Shown here one piece after another: positions 33,059 through 41,980 of a stretch of 51,628 nt of DNA; within the stretch, counting starts at the first letter, position 1; each line of letters begins with the position of its first letter. The DNA is from Stutzerimonas stutzeri (GTDB taxonomy: Bacteria > Pseudomonadota > Gammaproteobacteria > Pseudomonadales > Pseudomonadaceae). The notes under the pieces are model-generated. The model had not been told where the DNA came from. It did not search any database and saw only the letters and a list, made by a program, of their open reading frames with translations. The stretch covers positions 1 to 51,628 of the forward strand of contig NZ_POUT01000020.1 in the NCBI RefSeq assembly GCF_002890915.1, read 5' to 3'. A program made the translations under genes and the position numbers.

Positions 33059-33967
33059 CTAAAAAACGAGGCCGAGAGGAACTCCTCTGCCAGTAAAATT
33101 CCATTCTGGTCTTTCAGTGATCAAGTAGACCAAGTTGGCTGGCTTGTTCGAGGCAAGCAATTTTCGTAACAGCTCGGGAGTGGTTCTAGTCTTATCGTCC
33201 TTGGGAGTGCGAAAAGAAATTTGCACAGAGAAAATATGCGCCGGATAGCCGCCCAATTCCCTCGGAGCAAAACCCTTCACATATTCTGCCTGGCTACGTT
33301 GTAGTAGCGCTTGTACGCGTCCATCTTCACCTTTCAGTGTGGGTACTTTCAGGAAAACGTTCCAAGTGCGGGTAACTTCTGCAGGTTCTCGATATTGTGG
33401 TAGCGAGGTTATGCTGTTCTCTATGTCATCCCAACAAGCTCTAATGGCACGGTCAGCGTCATAGCCCTCTACAGGCTTAAAGCACAGGATGCTGGAGAAT
33501 GAATAACGCGGGTCTTTTCGAGAGTTATCTTGTCCTGCAAGGGCACCGGCGAGCATCAATGCCGGCATGCTGCCTTGACCTACCGCTAGATCCGCCAAAT
33601 TCCCCGATATGTAATTACCATGCTGTGCTTTCGTTGCCTCAGTCTTTGCAGGCGGCATGCTGCGGTACATCTCGGCATATTCGGCGCTCGCCCCATCAGC
33701 TGCCGCTTTTGTGAATTGCCCCTGTGGCACTGCTTGCAGGCTGGGGTAGCCGTGCAGTGCCATCACCATCGAGGTTTGGTCTTTATACAGCGATAGATCT
33801 TGAATTTTTTTATTGGCATAAAACAGCGTGCCGTAGCTGGGCTGGTGGTAGCCAAGCACGGTGTTTTTATACTTGATGCGTGCTTCGCCAGGCAGGGGAA
33901 TATAGTTAGTGATGCAGCCTGTGAGAAGGAGTATAGGCATCATGATTTTAGTGAGCTTAATTATCAT
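33059..33967 (-). CDS. Predicted lipoprotein, function unknown
   Basis: A 302-residue protein with a lipoprotein signal (MIIKLTKIMMPILLLTGC; lipobox LLTGC). The ATG follows AAGGAA. The mature part shows GYHQPSYGTLFYANKKIQDL, a central Ala/Gly-rich stretch MPALMLAGALAGQD, and a C-terminal half with many charged residues (VSFRTPKDDKTRTTPELLR-like). I recognise no domain. It lies among other unknown genes on the same strand near a tRNA-Ser attachment site, so it is probably accessory. Confidence 0.65.
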   Translation of the reverse strand: MIIKLTKIMMPILLLTGCITNYIPLPGEARIKYKNTVLGYHQPSYGTLFYANKKIQDLSLYKDQTSMVMALHGYPSLQAVPQGQFTKAAADGASAEYAEMYRSMPPAKTEATKAQHGNYISGNLADLAVGQGSMPALMLAGALAGQDNSRKDPRYSFSSILCFKPVEGYDADRAIRACWDDIENSITSLPQYREPAEVTRTWNVFLKVPTLKGEDGRVQALLQRSQAEYVKGFAPRELGGYPAHIFSVQISFRTPKDDKTRTTPELLRKLLASNKPANLVYLITERPEWNFTGRGVPLGLVF

Positions 33968-34132
33968 CTGCTTTCCTTAGAAAAAGGGAGTAAAGGCTTC
34001 ACGTATTGCCGATAGACTCAGTGTGCGCAGAGCAAGATGCTCATCAGTTGGCGGCAGATTGCGGGCATGAAGTAATGCTTGAGCAATCTGATGAGTTGTG
34101 GGATGCCTTGCAGCGCACTTAGCGAGTGATCG

Positions 34133-34495
34133 CTAGATGAAATTCGAGTCCAACACGTCATTAAGGTTGGTCGTGCCGAAAGCATTTCCTGCTACGTCAA
34201 CTGCGCCGTCCGGCATCGGAAGGCCGGTGGCTGGATTAATGTCGAATTTGGGTGATTCAAAAAATAAGTCTTGGGCGTGCCGGTCTATAGGTTCGGATTG
34301 AATTGAAGGTGTCTCTTCAGTAATCCAATGATCGGCCAAATTATCGAGAAGCACACCGGTTGTCAGTGGGCTGAAGTCTAGCGTGTCATGAATGACTAAC
34401 GAGCACCCTTGTGTTGGATAAACGATGGTTTTGTAGCCATTGCTAGGCTTATTGCTGAAAAGGCGGCTAAGAAGTCTTCTGCTGAGGTTTTTCAT
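34133..34495 (-). CDS. Small hypothetical protein with NPATGLPM motif
   Basis: A 120-residue protein starting MKNLSRRLLSRLFSNKPSNG. The C-terminal part FDINPATGLPMPDGAVDVAG and NAFGTTNLND resembles a short motif (NPATGLPM..DVxGNxxG) that I have seen at the ends of small Pseudomonas proteins of unknown function. There is no signal peptide and no membrane helix. The ATG is close behind AGGAT. Confidence 0.55.
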   Translation of the reverse strand: MKNLSRRLLSRLFSNKPSNGYKTIVYPTQGCSLVIHDTLDFSPLTTGVLLDNLADHWITEETPSIQSEPIDRHAQDLFFESPKFDINPATGLPMPDGAVDVAGNAFGTTNLNDVLDSNFI

Positions 34496-34645
34496 ATCCT
34501 AATATCTCGCTTGGTAATTTAAGACTCTGAGCCAGAGGTCTCTGGCATTTCCAGTATCCGGCTATTCTGGAAAGTGCAAGTCGAGAGGAGGGGGAGATAA
34601 AGCAGTGCTAGCTTTGTCAGTGGCTAAACGCAAGTTGATTTTGAA

Positions 34646-34810
34646 TTATCGCTTGTTGCTTAGCCGCTTTTGAAGGATTCTTTCTTTGAGGTTGATATGT
34701 TTGTTTTTTTCTAGCGCTTTGCGATCGAGGTGTTTAGTGATTGGTATTCCAATGGCGGCGATAAGCAGTAGGAGCGTTGGTGCGCCGATAACTACATAAA
34801 GTAACGTCAT
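34646..34810 (-). CDS. Small membrane protein
   Basis: A 54-residue frame starting MTLLYVVIGAPTLLLLIAAI, a single hydrophobic helix. A strongly basic tail follows (ALEKNKHINLKERILQKR, ending LSNKR). A short AGAG precedes the ATG by 6 bases. The clean helix-plus-basic-tail layout supports a real small inner-membrane protein; the function is unknown. Confidence 0.5.
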   Translation of the reverse strand: MTLLYVVIGAPTLLLLIAAIGIPITKHLDRKALEKNKHINLKERILQKRLSNKR

Positions 34811-34992
34811 TATTGTCTCTTTTAGTTAGAGGCTGTTGAGCGTTAGCTGCTCAGTGGGTCCGTGCGCGTTACCCGCTAGCGAGTAACGCGGCGCTAATTT
34901 TGAGAGTTGCCCATGTGTCCTGAAGGCTTAATTTCCATTAAGCGCGACAGTATCTTGATATGTGTCTGATGTGCGGGTTCACAGGGTGCCTT

Positions 34993-35277
34993 CTAGCGAT
35001 AGCTGCGATAAAGCAAGGTGTTGCATTGGTTGCACTTATGCAGTCGTCGCGCATCATTTCTCTCTTCCCAACCAAGTTGGCGAATGCTACGTGATCCGCA
35101 GTGATTGCAGGCGAGGCCTAACTTTCTTCCTCCATGCATGGTTTTGCTCATATAGAGCTCTACATCAGGATACCGCAGCCATTTCTGGTGGGACTGTTTT
35201 GCGTAGATGCTTTCTTGCTTCCAGAGCCAATAAATGAGCGCGGGAAGCGCCAAAATCAATCCAGTGACTAGAATCAT
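34993..35277 (-). CDS. Membrane-anchored small protein with zinc ribbon
   Basis: A 94-residue protein with one N-terminal helix (MILVTGLILALPALIYWLW). It also has a C-terminal four-cysteine zinc ribbon: CNHCGS and, 18 residues later, CNQCNT. AAGGGGAAAT precedes the ATG. Cytoplasmic zinc-ribbon proteins with one anchor are often nucleic-acid or complex adaptors, but no function can be assigned here. Confidence 0.65.
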   Translation of the reverse strand: MILVTGLILALPALIYWLWKQESIYAKQSHQKWLRYPDVELYMSKTMHGGRKLGLACNHCGSRSIRQLGWEERNDARRLHKCNQCNTLLYRSYR

Positions 35278-35660
35278 TATTTCCCCTTACCCCGCTTGTC
35301 GGGTGAATTGTGTTAGTGACATGGCTAGTATCCATGACTTCCGAGAAGTGCAAGAGCAGTGGCTAGAGTCCAAGTGCATTGTTCGCTAGGTGTCAGATGC
35401 CTTGCATCTGCGCGTTGTTGCTTGGCGCTCATCTTGGGGGCATTTCACGAGACTCGAGCGTTGGCACAAACTCTCGTTTGCGCTATTTATGCACGTGCTC
35501 CCTGCTCCGGTCGCATCGGGCAAGGAGGAGCCGGAGAGGGGGCCTCGTATCAAATTAACAAGCCGAATGGCTCATAAATCAGGTCGGGCCGTACACCAGC
35601 TGTAGCGGCGCTACAATTGAGTACAGCACCAGCGCCTCCGTCCTAGGTAGGAGAGTCCAA
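35278..35660. other. Gene-free stretch
   Basis: No open frame with a credible start or recognisable product is seen on either strand. The composition is mixed and there are no clear repeats. Confidence 0.4.
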
Positions 35661-35807
35661 ATGAAAGATTTTTTCCGTGAGTTTAAGGCTGCAGCTATAC
35701 AGGCCCCGGTCATCTTTTTCGCTCCGTTGCTTGGTGCAATCCAGGGCACGAAGAAGGAGTGGGCCAGTCAATGCGAGCAGATGACAGTTCGCTCTACTAA
35801 AAAGTAG
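35661..35807 (+). CDS. Small protein next to the tRNA-Ser attachment site
   Basis: A 48-residue frame, MKDFFREFKAAAIQAPVIFF start, with a good ribosome site (GGTAGGAGAG) 6-8 bases upstream. It holds one short hydrophobic segment (APVIFFAPLLGAI) followed by a basic tail. Its position, 140 bases from the attachment core, suggests a gene at the edge of an integrated element. The family is unknown to me. Confidence 0.55.
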   Translation: MKDFFREFKAAAIQAPVIFFAPLLGAIQGTKKEWASQCEQMTVRSTKK

Positions 35808-35947
35808 GGAGTACGACGAGATATTTGGCTGCTGGTTTGGGGCAAATTTGGAGCAAAACCCCAGCCTCTTTACACCGCTACTGACCGTCTAGGCAGAATG
35901 CAGTGCTGGAAAAACGCGGCCCTGGCCGGTCTCGATGTACATCTGTA

Positions 35948-35974
35948 AGGGTTCGAATCCCTCATTCACCACCA
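35948..35974 (+). other. tRNA-Ser 3'-end copy (likely attachment site)
   Basis: The 27 bases run from the T-arm (AGGGTTCGAATCCCT) to ATTCACC, A, CCA. These are the last third of a tRNA-Ser whose 5' acceptor strand would be GGTGAAT. The upstream bases do not fold into the rest of a tRNA: the T-stem base at 35,947 already mismatches. Integrases commonly target tRNA 3' ends and leave such a copy. The full tRNA-Ser must lie elsewhere, outside this window. Confidence 0.8.
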
Positions 35975-36359
35975 GCCCAAAATGCTAAAGCTCTGAAGCT
36001 GCTCGTCCTCTGGGGGCACGCTGGTTGCCATTGCCATCGGAAGGTGGTTTTGACGATACGTTGCTTAAAAACTGCTAAAGCAAGTTTTTTTGATTTTGTA
36101 ATTTTTTGATAAATAAAGAAAAATTACAACTGTCAGTCCGATCCATCATCGGCGCGACGGAAAAGCGTCGGGACGGCGGCGTGGGGCGCGTGAGTGCTGG
36201 GGTGGCGGCTTCTTGGGGCATCGAATCGTGTCTGTTGCAGCGGGCTGGCCGGCTCCGCCGGCACCATCGCTTGGCATGGTGCGGGCGTGTCGGCATTTCG
36301 AGGGCGCGTAGTCTAGCAAGAAAGCCTCTGCCCGAACCGCCGGTTGCCGAAAGACGGTA
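35975..36359. other. Boundary region between accessory and core DNA
   Basis: An A/T-rich stretch with long T runs (36,080-36,130) is followed by GC-rich sequence (36,140-36,350). No gene is seen. The sharp change in composition marks the edge of the accessory region. Confidence 0.5.
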
Positions 36360-37472
36360 TCAGTGATACGTGGCCGGCCAGGTCAGCGTGAAGCTGTCGT
36401 AGGGGGTCGGCTCCAGGCTGCAGCCGAAGCGTGCCGAGTCCCGGCTGAGTACCTGGCGCAGCCAGTCGCGCTCGGTGGCGTCGGGCTGGGTCAGGCGCAG
36501 CCGGGCGCGCTTGATCGGCAGCAGTTCCAGGGCGGCCAGCCGGCCGTCGGCATTCAGGCTGGCGAAGTAGAGCAGGCCCAGGTCGCCACGATAGTCGTCA
36601 TGCCCGTCGATGCCCTCGTAGTCGTTCAGCAGGTCGCCGCAGCCGTAGGCGATCAGCCGCTCGCGGTAGACTTCCAGCGCCTTGACGTGATGCGACGAGT
36701 GGCCGTGGATGAGGTCGACGCCGGCTTCGTCGATCAGGTCGCGGGCAAAGCGGGTCTGCTCCTCGTGCAGTCCGAAATCCCAGTTGCTGCCCCAATGCAA
36801 CGAAACCACCACCAGATCCCCGGGGCGCTTGCGCGAGCGAATGCGTTGGGCGACGCGGCGCAGGGTATGCGTGGACAGGTCGGGCAGCCAGGCGACCCCC
36901 GGTTCGTGGGCATCGGCTGCCCAGTCCGGCGGCACGCCGCTGTCGCGCGTGGCGTAGGCGAACACCAGCAGGTTGCGACCGTTGGGCAGGGGCAGGACCG
37001 CGGGCGTTTCGGCCGCGCTGTCGTTCGGGCCGGCGCCGGCGTGGCGGATGTGGTGGCTGTCGAGGGTTTCCAGCGTATCGCTGAGACCGTCTTCGCCCCA
37101 GTCGAGCACGTGGTTGTTGGCCAGTGAGCAGCAATCGATTTCGGCCACCTCGAGGATGCCCATGTTGCCCGGGTTCATCCGGTAGTGCAGGCCATGCGGG
37201 CGGGGTTCGCCACGGCTGGTCAGCGAGGTTTCGAGATTCGTCAGGCGCACGTGCGGCCGTCGCGAGCTGAGTGCGTCCAGGGCGATGCCCCAGGGATAGG
37301 CATAGTCGACGGTGCTGGGAATCCTGCCGCTCTTTTCTTCGGCCAGGCGCACATAATCGCCGGCATGCTGCACATAGGGCTCGTATATGTGAGGGTCGCC
37401 CCGCCGTGGCAGGATCTGGTCGATACCGCGTCCGCACATCAGGTCACCGGCGAAAAAGAGCTTCGTGAGCAT
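36360..37472 (-). CDS. CapA-family metallophosphoesterase-like protein
   Basis: A 370-residue protein of the CapA/PgsA (poly-gamma-glutamate synthesis) family, a metallophosphatase fold. It begins LTKLFFAGDLMCGRGIDQIL with the GD metal site. It continues with TNLETSLT, SLANNHVLDWGEDGL (the NNH motif), VVSLHWGSNW and the late HGHSSHHVKALE (GHS-H motif). No signal peptide is evident, so it is probably cytoplasmic, unlike capsule-linked CapA. ATG 37,472 follows AAGGAG by 7 bases. The substrate is unknown. Confidence 0.8.
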   Translation of the reverse strand: MLTKLFFAGDLMCGRGIDQILPRRGDPHIYEPYVQHAGDYVRLAEEKSGRIPSTVDYAYPWGIALDALSSRRPHVRLTNLETSLTSRGEPRPHGLHYRMNPGNMGILEVAEIDCCSLANNHVLDWGEDGLSDTLETLDSHHIRHAGAGPNDSAAETPAVLPLPNGRNLLVFAYATRDSGVPPDWAADAHEPGVAWLPDLSTHTLRRVAQRIRSRKRPGDLVVVSLHWGSNWDFGLHEEQTRFARDLIDEAGVDLIHGHSSHHVKALEVYRERLIAYGCGDLLNDYEGIDGHDDYRGDLGLLYFASLNADGRLAALELLPIKRARLRLTQPDATERDWLRQVLSRDSARFGCSLEPTPYDSFTLTWPATYH

Positions 37473-37640
37473 GGCGAACTCCTTCGAACAATCGGGATCG
37501 GCCCACCTTCGTAGCACGAGCCCGGTTTGCCCCAACGGCCGGTGGACCCGCTAACCATCACGAGGCTAACCATAGTAGAAGAGCGGTCGGGGCTCATGAC
37601 CATTGATCCGTTAAGCCGCGGCCGGCGACTGGCGGGCCGC

Positions 37641-38258
37641 TCAGCGAAGCTCGACGCCGGCGGCGGCCATCTGCGTCAGTGCCGTGGCCACCGAGCCCTG
37701 CACGTCGAGGCCGCGACAGGCATCCTTTAGCACTGTCACCGCGAAGCCTTCGCGGCGTGCATCGAGCGCGGAGTAGAGCACGCAGTAATCCAGTGCCAGG
37801 CCACAGAGGAAAAGCCGCTCGAAGCCACGCTCGCGCAGGTAGCCGCTCAGCCCGGTGGGCGTGGCCCGGTCGTTCTCGTAGAACGCCGAGTAGGAGTCGA
37901 TCGATGCGCGATAGCCCTTGCGCAGCAGCAGTTCGGCGTGCGTTGCCCGCAGCTGTGGATGCAGCTCCGCGCCGACGCTGCCCTGGACGCAGTGGTCCGG
38001 CCACAGCGTCTGCAGGCCGTAGGGGGCCTCGATCTGCTCGAACGGGCTGCGCCCGGCATGGCTGCTGGCGAAGCTGTGGTGGTTGGCGGGATGCCAGTCC
38101 TGGGTGAGCACGACGTGGGCGAAGCGTTCGCACAGCCGGTTGATCGGCTCTATCACGGCCTCGCCGTGGGGAACCGCCAGGGCGCCGCCGCTGCAGAAGT
38201 CGTTCTGCACGTCGATGATCAGCAGCAGGTCGCGCTCGTTCGCATCGGGCAGGTACAT
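37641..38258 (-). CDS. pncA: Nicotinamidase
   Basis: This enzyme converts nicotinamide to nicotinate for NAD salvage. The 205-residue protein shows the isochorismatase-like triad: D in LLIIDVQNDF, K in LLLRKGYRAS and C in GLALDYCVLYSA. The metal site is DWHPANHHSF. WPDHCVQGSVGAELHP is typical of nicotinamidases. I chose ATG 38,258 (MYLPDANERD), with GGAG six bases upstream; ATG 38,264 overlaps that site. The gene is transcribed away from pcaR, with 166 bases between them. Confidence 0.88.
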   Translation of the reverse strand: MYLPDANERDLLLIIDVQNDFCSGGALAVPHGEAVIEPINRLCERFAHVVLTQDWHPANHHSFASSHAGRSPFEQIEAPYGLQTLWPDHCVQGSVGAELHPQLRATHAELLLRKGYRASIDSYSAFYENDRATPTGLSGYLRERGFERLFLCGLALDYCVLYSALDARREGFAVTVLKDACRGLDVQGSVATALTQMAAAGVELR

Positions 38259-38366
38259 GGGCATCTCCGCTCGCCTGGATTGGCCACCAAGGAATGTACC
38301 GAGCATACACCTTGTAAAACCCGCATCGAGCCCGGCCCGCCCGGTTGGGATATGCTCAGTGCGTTA

Positions 38367-38395
38367 CGATTATCGAGCACTGCGTTCGATAATCG
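38367..38395. promoter_or_regulatory. Perfect palindrome, likely PcaR-type operator
   Basis: CGATTATCGA and TCGATAATCG are exact inverse copies separated by 9 bases, 30 bases before the pcaR start. The right arm, with its flank GTTCGATAATCGC, closely resembles the binding sequence I recall for the PcaR/PcaU regulators. It suggests autoregulation. Confidence 0.7.
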
Positions 38396-38424
38396 CCTGA
38401 GCTGTCTTCGCACGGGAATGAGCC

Positions 38425-39261
38425 ATGGACGAGAAGCGTACCCCCATACTGGCCCCGCCACCGGCCGTGCCGTCGCCGGCCCGACGCATCGAGCAGTTCG
38501 CCGGCGATCCCAATTTCATGTCGTCGCTGGCGCGAGGGCTGGCGGTGGTCAACGCCTTCCAGGAACGCAAGCGCCACCTGACCATCGCCCAGATCAGCCA
38601 CCGCACCGAGATACCGCGCGCGGCGGTGCGGCGCTGCCTGTACACCCTGATGCAGTTGGGCTACGTCACCACCGACGGGCGGACCTATTCGCTGCTGCCC
38701 AAGGTCCTGACGCTGGGCCATGCCTACCTGTCCTCGACGCCGCTGGCGGTATCGGCGCAGCCGTTTCTCGACCGCATCAGCGAGCAGCTGCACGAGGCCT
38801 GCAACCTGGCCACGCTGGAAGGCGAGCAGGTGCTCTACCTGGCGCGCTCGGCGGTGCCGCAACGGCTGATTTCGGTAGACCTGAGCGTCGGCAGCCGGCT
38901 GCCGGCCTATTGCACCTCGATGGGGCGAATCCTGCTGGCGGCCAGAAGCGACGAGGAGTTGCGCGACTACCTGGCCCATGCCGACCTGCAGATGAAGACC
39001 AGCCGCACGCTGTACACCCCCGAGGCGCTGCTCGAATGCCTGCAGCAGGTGCGGGCGCAGGGCTGGTGCATCGTCGACCAGGAGCTGGAGCAGGGCCTGC
39101 GCTCGATCGCGGTCCCGGTCTACGACTCCACCGGCCACGTGCTGGCCGCGATGAACGTCAGCACCCATGCCGGGCGCGTCTCGGCAAGCGAGCTGGAAAA
39201 ACGCTTCCTGCCGATTCTCCAGGCGGCCAGCGCCGACCTGAGCAGCCAGTTGTTTCGGTAA
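38425..39261 (+). CDS. pcaR: IclR-family regulator (PcaR-like)
   Basis: A 278-residue transcription factor with an IclR helix-turn-helix (LTIAQISHRTEIPRAAVRRC, TLMQLGYVTTDGRTYSLLPK). The C-terminal effector domain has SVGSRLPAYCTSMGRILLA and AVPVYDSTGHVLAAMNVSTH. Over its length it reads like the PcaR/PcaU/CatR-type activators of the 3-oxoadipate pathway. Its place beside ben-cat, which feeds that pathway, agrees. The pca structural genes are not in the window. A palindromic operator lies upstream. Confidence 0.85.
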   Translation: MDEKRTPILAPPPAVPSPARRIEQFAGDPNFMSSLARGLAVVNAFQERKRHLTIAQISHRTEIPRAAVRRCLYTLMQLGYVTTDGRTYSLLPKVLTLGHAYLSSTPLAVSAQPFLDRISEQLHEACNLATLEGEQVLYLARSAVPQRLISVDLSVGSRLPAYCTSMGRILLAARSDEELRDYLAHADLQMKTSRTLYTPEALLECLQQVRAQGWCIVDQELEQGLRSIAVPVYDSTGHVLAAMNVSTHAGRVSASELEKRFLPILQAASADLSSQLFR

Positions 39262-39445
39262 AAAGCGTTCGGTCACCGAACGGCCCGGGTGTCGGCCCTT
39301 GGTCGAATCTCCTATGCTTCGGACAGCCGATATCACTGGTCGTGAGTCGATTCGCTTGCGCACCGCTTGCCTGTGCGTAACGAGGACGGTGCCGGGCGAA
39401 GTCGCAGCGTCGGCGCAACTATAAAAATTATGCGAGTGCCTTGTG

Positions 39446-40399
39446 ATGGATAGTCTGCTGAAAGCCAAGAGCAGGATTTTCGAGCGTGCCGACCCGCATG
39501 CCGTTTCGGAATACGTCAACCAGCATGTGGGCTCGCACTGCATTCGCCTGCCGCGCACGGGCAGCCCGCAGGCCAGCCTCAGCCACCGCACGTTCGGCAA
39601 GCTCGACCTCTGCCGGATCAGCTACGGCGGCAGCGTCCATGTTTCCTCGCCGGCGCTGGAGACCATCTACCACCTGCAACTGCTGCAGCGCGGGCATTGC
39701 CTGTGGAAGGGCAATGGCCAGGAACACTACTTCACCCCTGGCGAGCTGTTGTTGATCAATCCGGACGATCCGGTCGACCTGACCTATTCCGACGATTGCG
39801 AAAAGCTCATCGTCAAGTTGCCGGCCTCGGTTCTGCAGACCGCCTGCAGCGAGAACCACTGGCAGGCGCCGAGCAGCGGAGTCCGCTTCACCAACAATCG
39901 CTACAACCTGCAGCAACTGGAGGGCTTCGACAGCCTGCTCGGGTTGATCTGCCAGGAAGCCGAGGCCGAGCAGAGCGTGCCACAGATCCAGGAGCAGTAC
40001 AGCCGTATCATCGCCGGCAAGCTGCTGTTCATGCTCGCCAACAACGTGCGCCGCGAGCCGCTGGGCGACAGCTGCCCGTCGTTCGGGCGCATCAGCGACT
40101 ACATCGACGAGCATCTGAAAAAGGACATTTCCGTGGAGCAACTGGCCGAGCTGGCCAACATGAGCCTGCGCTCGCTGTACATGCTGTTCGAGCGCAAGGT
40201 CGGCACCACGCCCAAGTCCTATATCCGCCAGCGCAAGCTGGAGCAGATCCACGGCCGCCTGAGCGACCCCTCGGCCAAGGTCCGCAACATCACCGAGATC
40301 GCCATGGACTATGGCTTCCTGCACCTGGGGCGGTTCTCGGAAAGCTACAAGAGCACCTTCGGCGAGCTGCCCTCCGACACGCTGCGCCGCCACCATTGA
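39446..40399 (+). CDS. benR: AraC/XylS-family activator of benzoate degradation
   Basis: A 317-residue regulator. The C-terminal third holds the two AraC helix-turn-helix motifs (DISVEQLAELANMSLRSLYM and ITEIAMDYGFLHLGRFSESY). The N-terminal part is a cupin-like effector domain. ATG 39,446 (MDSLLKAKSRIF) gives the family length; only a weak ribosome site is visible. It is directly upstream of benA, in the same orientation, and the intergenic region contains the two TGCA-N6-GGATA half-sites used by XylS/BenR proteins. Confidence 0.92.
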   Translation: MDSLLKAKSRIFERADPHAVSEYVNQHVGSHCIRLPRTGSPQASLSHRTFGKLDLCRISYGGSVHVSSPALETIYHLQLLQRGHCLWKGNGQEHYFTPGELLLINPDDPVDLTYSDDCEKLIVKLPASVLQTACSENHWQAPSSGVRFTNNRYNLQQLEGFDSLLGLICQEAEAEQSVPQIQEQYSRIIAGKLLFMLANNVRREPLGDSCPSFGRISDYIDEHLKKDISVEQLAELANMSLRSLYMLFERKVGTTPKSYIRQRKLEQIHGRLSDPSAKVRNITEIAMDYGFLHLGRFSESYKSTFGELPSDTLRRHH

Positions 40400-40517
40400 G
40401 TCCCCCTCGAGCCGCTGTCCGTAACGGATGGCGGTTCCTTTTTTCTTCGTCATCCCTCCGCCGCCCGGTTCCGCACGGCGGGCCTTGCCCTGTTCATCGT
40501 GCGACGTCACGCCACAT

Positions 40518-40554
40518 TGCAAAAAGCGGATAGATATCCTGCAGAAAACGGATA
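40518..40554 (+). promoter_or_regulatory. BenR operator: two TGCA-N6-GGATA repeats
   Basis: TGCA-AAAAGC-GGATA at 40,518-40,532 and TGCA-GAAAAC-GGATA at 40,540-40,554 are direct repeats that fit the XylS/BenR consensus exactly. They lie about 65-100 bases before the benA start, as expected for an activator site overlapping the promoter. Confidence 0.88.
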
Positions 40555-40618
40555 TTGATGCCGTTCCCCGCGCCGTAGCCTTCATCTCGTGGAAACAATA
40601 ACAATGGAGGCCCCGGCC

Positions 40619-41980
40619 ATGTCCCTGGGAATCGATTACCTTGATTCGCTGCTCGAAGAAGACCAAGAGAAGGGCATCTTTCGCTGCCGGCGCGAGATGT
40701 TCACCGATCCACGCTTGTTCGAACTGGAGATGAAGCACATCTTCGAAGGCAACTGGATCTATCTCGCCCACGAAAGCCAGATTCCCGAGAAGAACGACTA
40801 CTACACCACCCAGATGGGCCGGCAGCCGATCTTCATCGCGCGCAACAAGGACGGCGAGCTCAACGCCTTCATCAATGCCTGCAGTCATCGCGGCGCGATG
40901 CTGTGCCGCTTCAAGAGTGGCAACAAGGCCACCTACACCTGCCCATTCCATGGCTGGACCTTCAACAATTCCGGCAAGCTGCTCAAGGTCAAGGACCCCA
41001 AGGAAGCCGGCTACCCGGACAGCTTCGATTGCGACGGCTCGCACGACCTGAAGAAGATCGCGCGCTTCGCGTCCTACCGCGGCTTCCTGTTCGGCAGCCT
41101 GCGCGAGGATGTCGCTCCGTTGGAAGACTTCCTCGGCGAATCGAAGAAGATCATCGACATGGTGGTCGACCAGTCGCCGGAAGGCATCGAGGTCCTGCGC
41201 GGCGCTTCCACCTACGTCTACGAAGGCAACTGGAAGCTGCAGGCCGAGAACGGCGCCGACGGCTACCACGTCACCGCCGTGCACTGGAACTACGCCGCCA
41301 CCCAGCAGCAGCGCAAGCTCAAGGAGGCCGGTGACGACATCCGCGCCATGAGCGCCGGCGGCTGGGGCAAGAAGGGCGGCGGTTTCTACTCCTTCGAGAA
41401 CGGCCATCTGCTGCTCTGGACCCGCTGGGACAATCCCGAGGATCGTCCGTTGTACGCCCGTCGCGAGGAAATGATCGCCGAGTTCGGCCAGGCCCGCGCC
41501 GACTGGATGATCGAGAACTCGCGCAACCTCTGCCTCTACCCGAACCTGTACCTGATGGACCAGTTCGGCTCGCAACTGCGCATCGCCAAGCCGCTCTCGG
41601 TGGACAAGACCGAAGTCACCATCTATTGCATCGCGCCCAAGGGCGAGAGTGCCGAGGCCCGTGCGCGGCGCATCCGCCAGTACGAGGATTTCTTCAACGT
41701 CAGTGGCATGGCCACTCCCGACGACCTGGAAGAGTTCCGCGCCTGCCAGCAGGGCTTCGCCGGCCAGGCGATGGAATGGAACGATATGTCCCGCGGCGCC
41801 AGGCACTGGATCGACGGTGCCGACGCCGGCGCCCGGGAAATCGATCTGCAGCCGCTGATGAGCGGCGCGCGTACCGAGGACGAAGGGTTGTTCGTCCTGC
41901 AGCACCACTACTGGCAGCAGCAAATGCTCAGGGCGGTGAAAGCCGAGAACGAACGACTGATCCACGTGGAGGGCGCGTGA
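40619..41980 (+). CDS. benA: Benzoate 1,2-dioxygenase, large (alpha) subunit
   Basis: The catalytic subunit of a two-component Rieske oxygenase that turns benzoate into a cis-1,2-dihydrodiol carboxylate. The 453-residue protein has the Rieske cluster CSHRGAML and CPFHGWTF and the mononuclear iron site in ENGADGYHVTAVHWNY (D, H, H). I chose ATG 40,619 (MSLGIDYLDSLLEED), which follows TGGAGG by 8 bases; ATG 40,604 and GTG 40,589 lie before the ribosome site. benB starts on the next base after the stop. Confidence 0.96.
   Translation: MSLGIDYLDSLLEEDQEKGIFRCRREMFTDPRLFELEMKHIFEGNWIYLAHESQIPEKNDYYTTQMGRQPIFIARNKDGELNAFINACSHRGAMLCRFKSGNKATYTCPFHGWTFNNSGKLLKVKDPKEAGYPDSFDCDGSHDLKKIARFASYRGFLFGSLREDVAPLEDFLGESKKIIDMVVDQSPEGIEVLRGASTYVYEGNWKLQAENGADGYHVTAVHWNYAATQQQRKLKEAGDDIRAMSAGGWGKKGGGFYSFENGHLLLWTRWDNPEDRPLYARREEMIAEFGQARADWMIENSRNLCLYPNLYLMDQFGSQLRIAKPLSVDKTEVTIYCIAPKGESAEARARRIRQYEDFFNVSGMATPDDLEEFRACQQGFAGQAMEWNDMSRGARHWIDGADAGAREIDLQPLMSGARTEDEGLFVLQHHYWQQQMLRAVKAENERLIHVEGA

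Noticed and set aside
29047..36135. 15-base match AAAAATTACAACTGT at about 29,047 and 36,119
   Set aside because: Both copies are in AT-rich DNA and about one such match is expected by chance in a window this long. It has no other signs of an attachment site.
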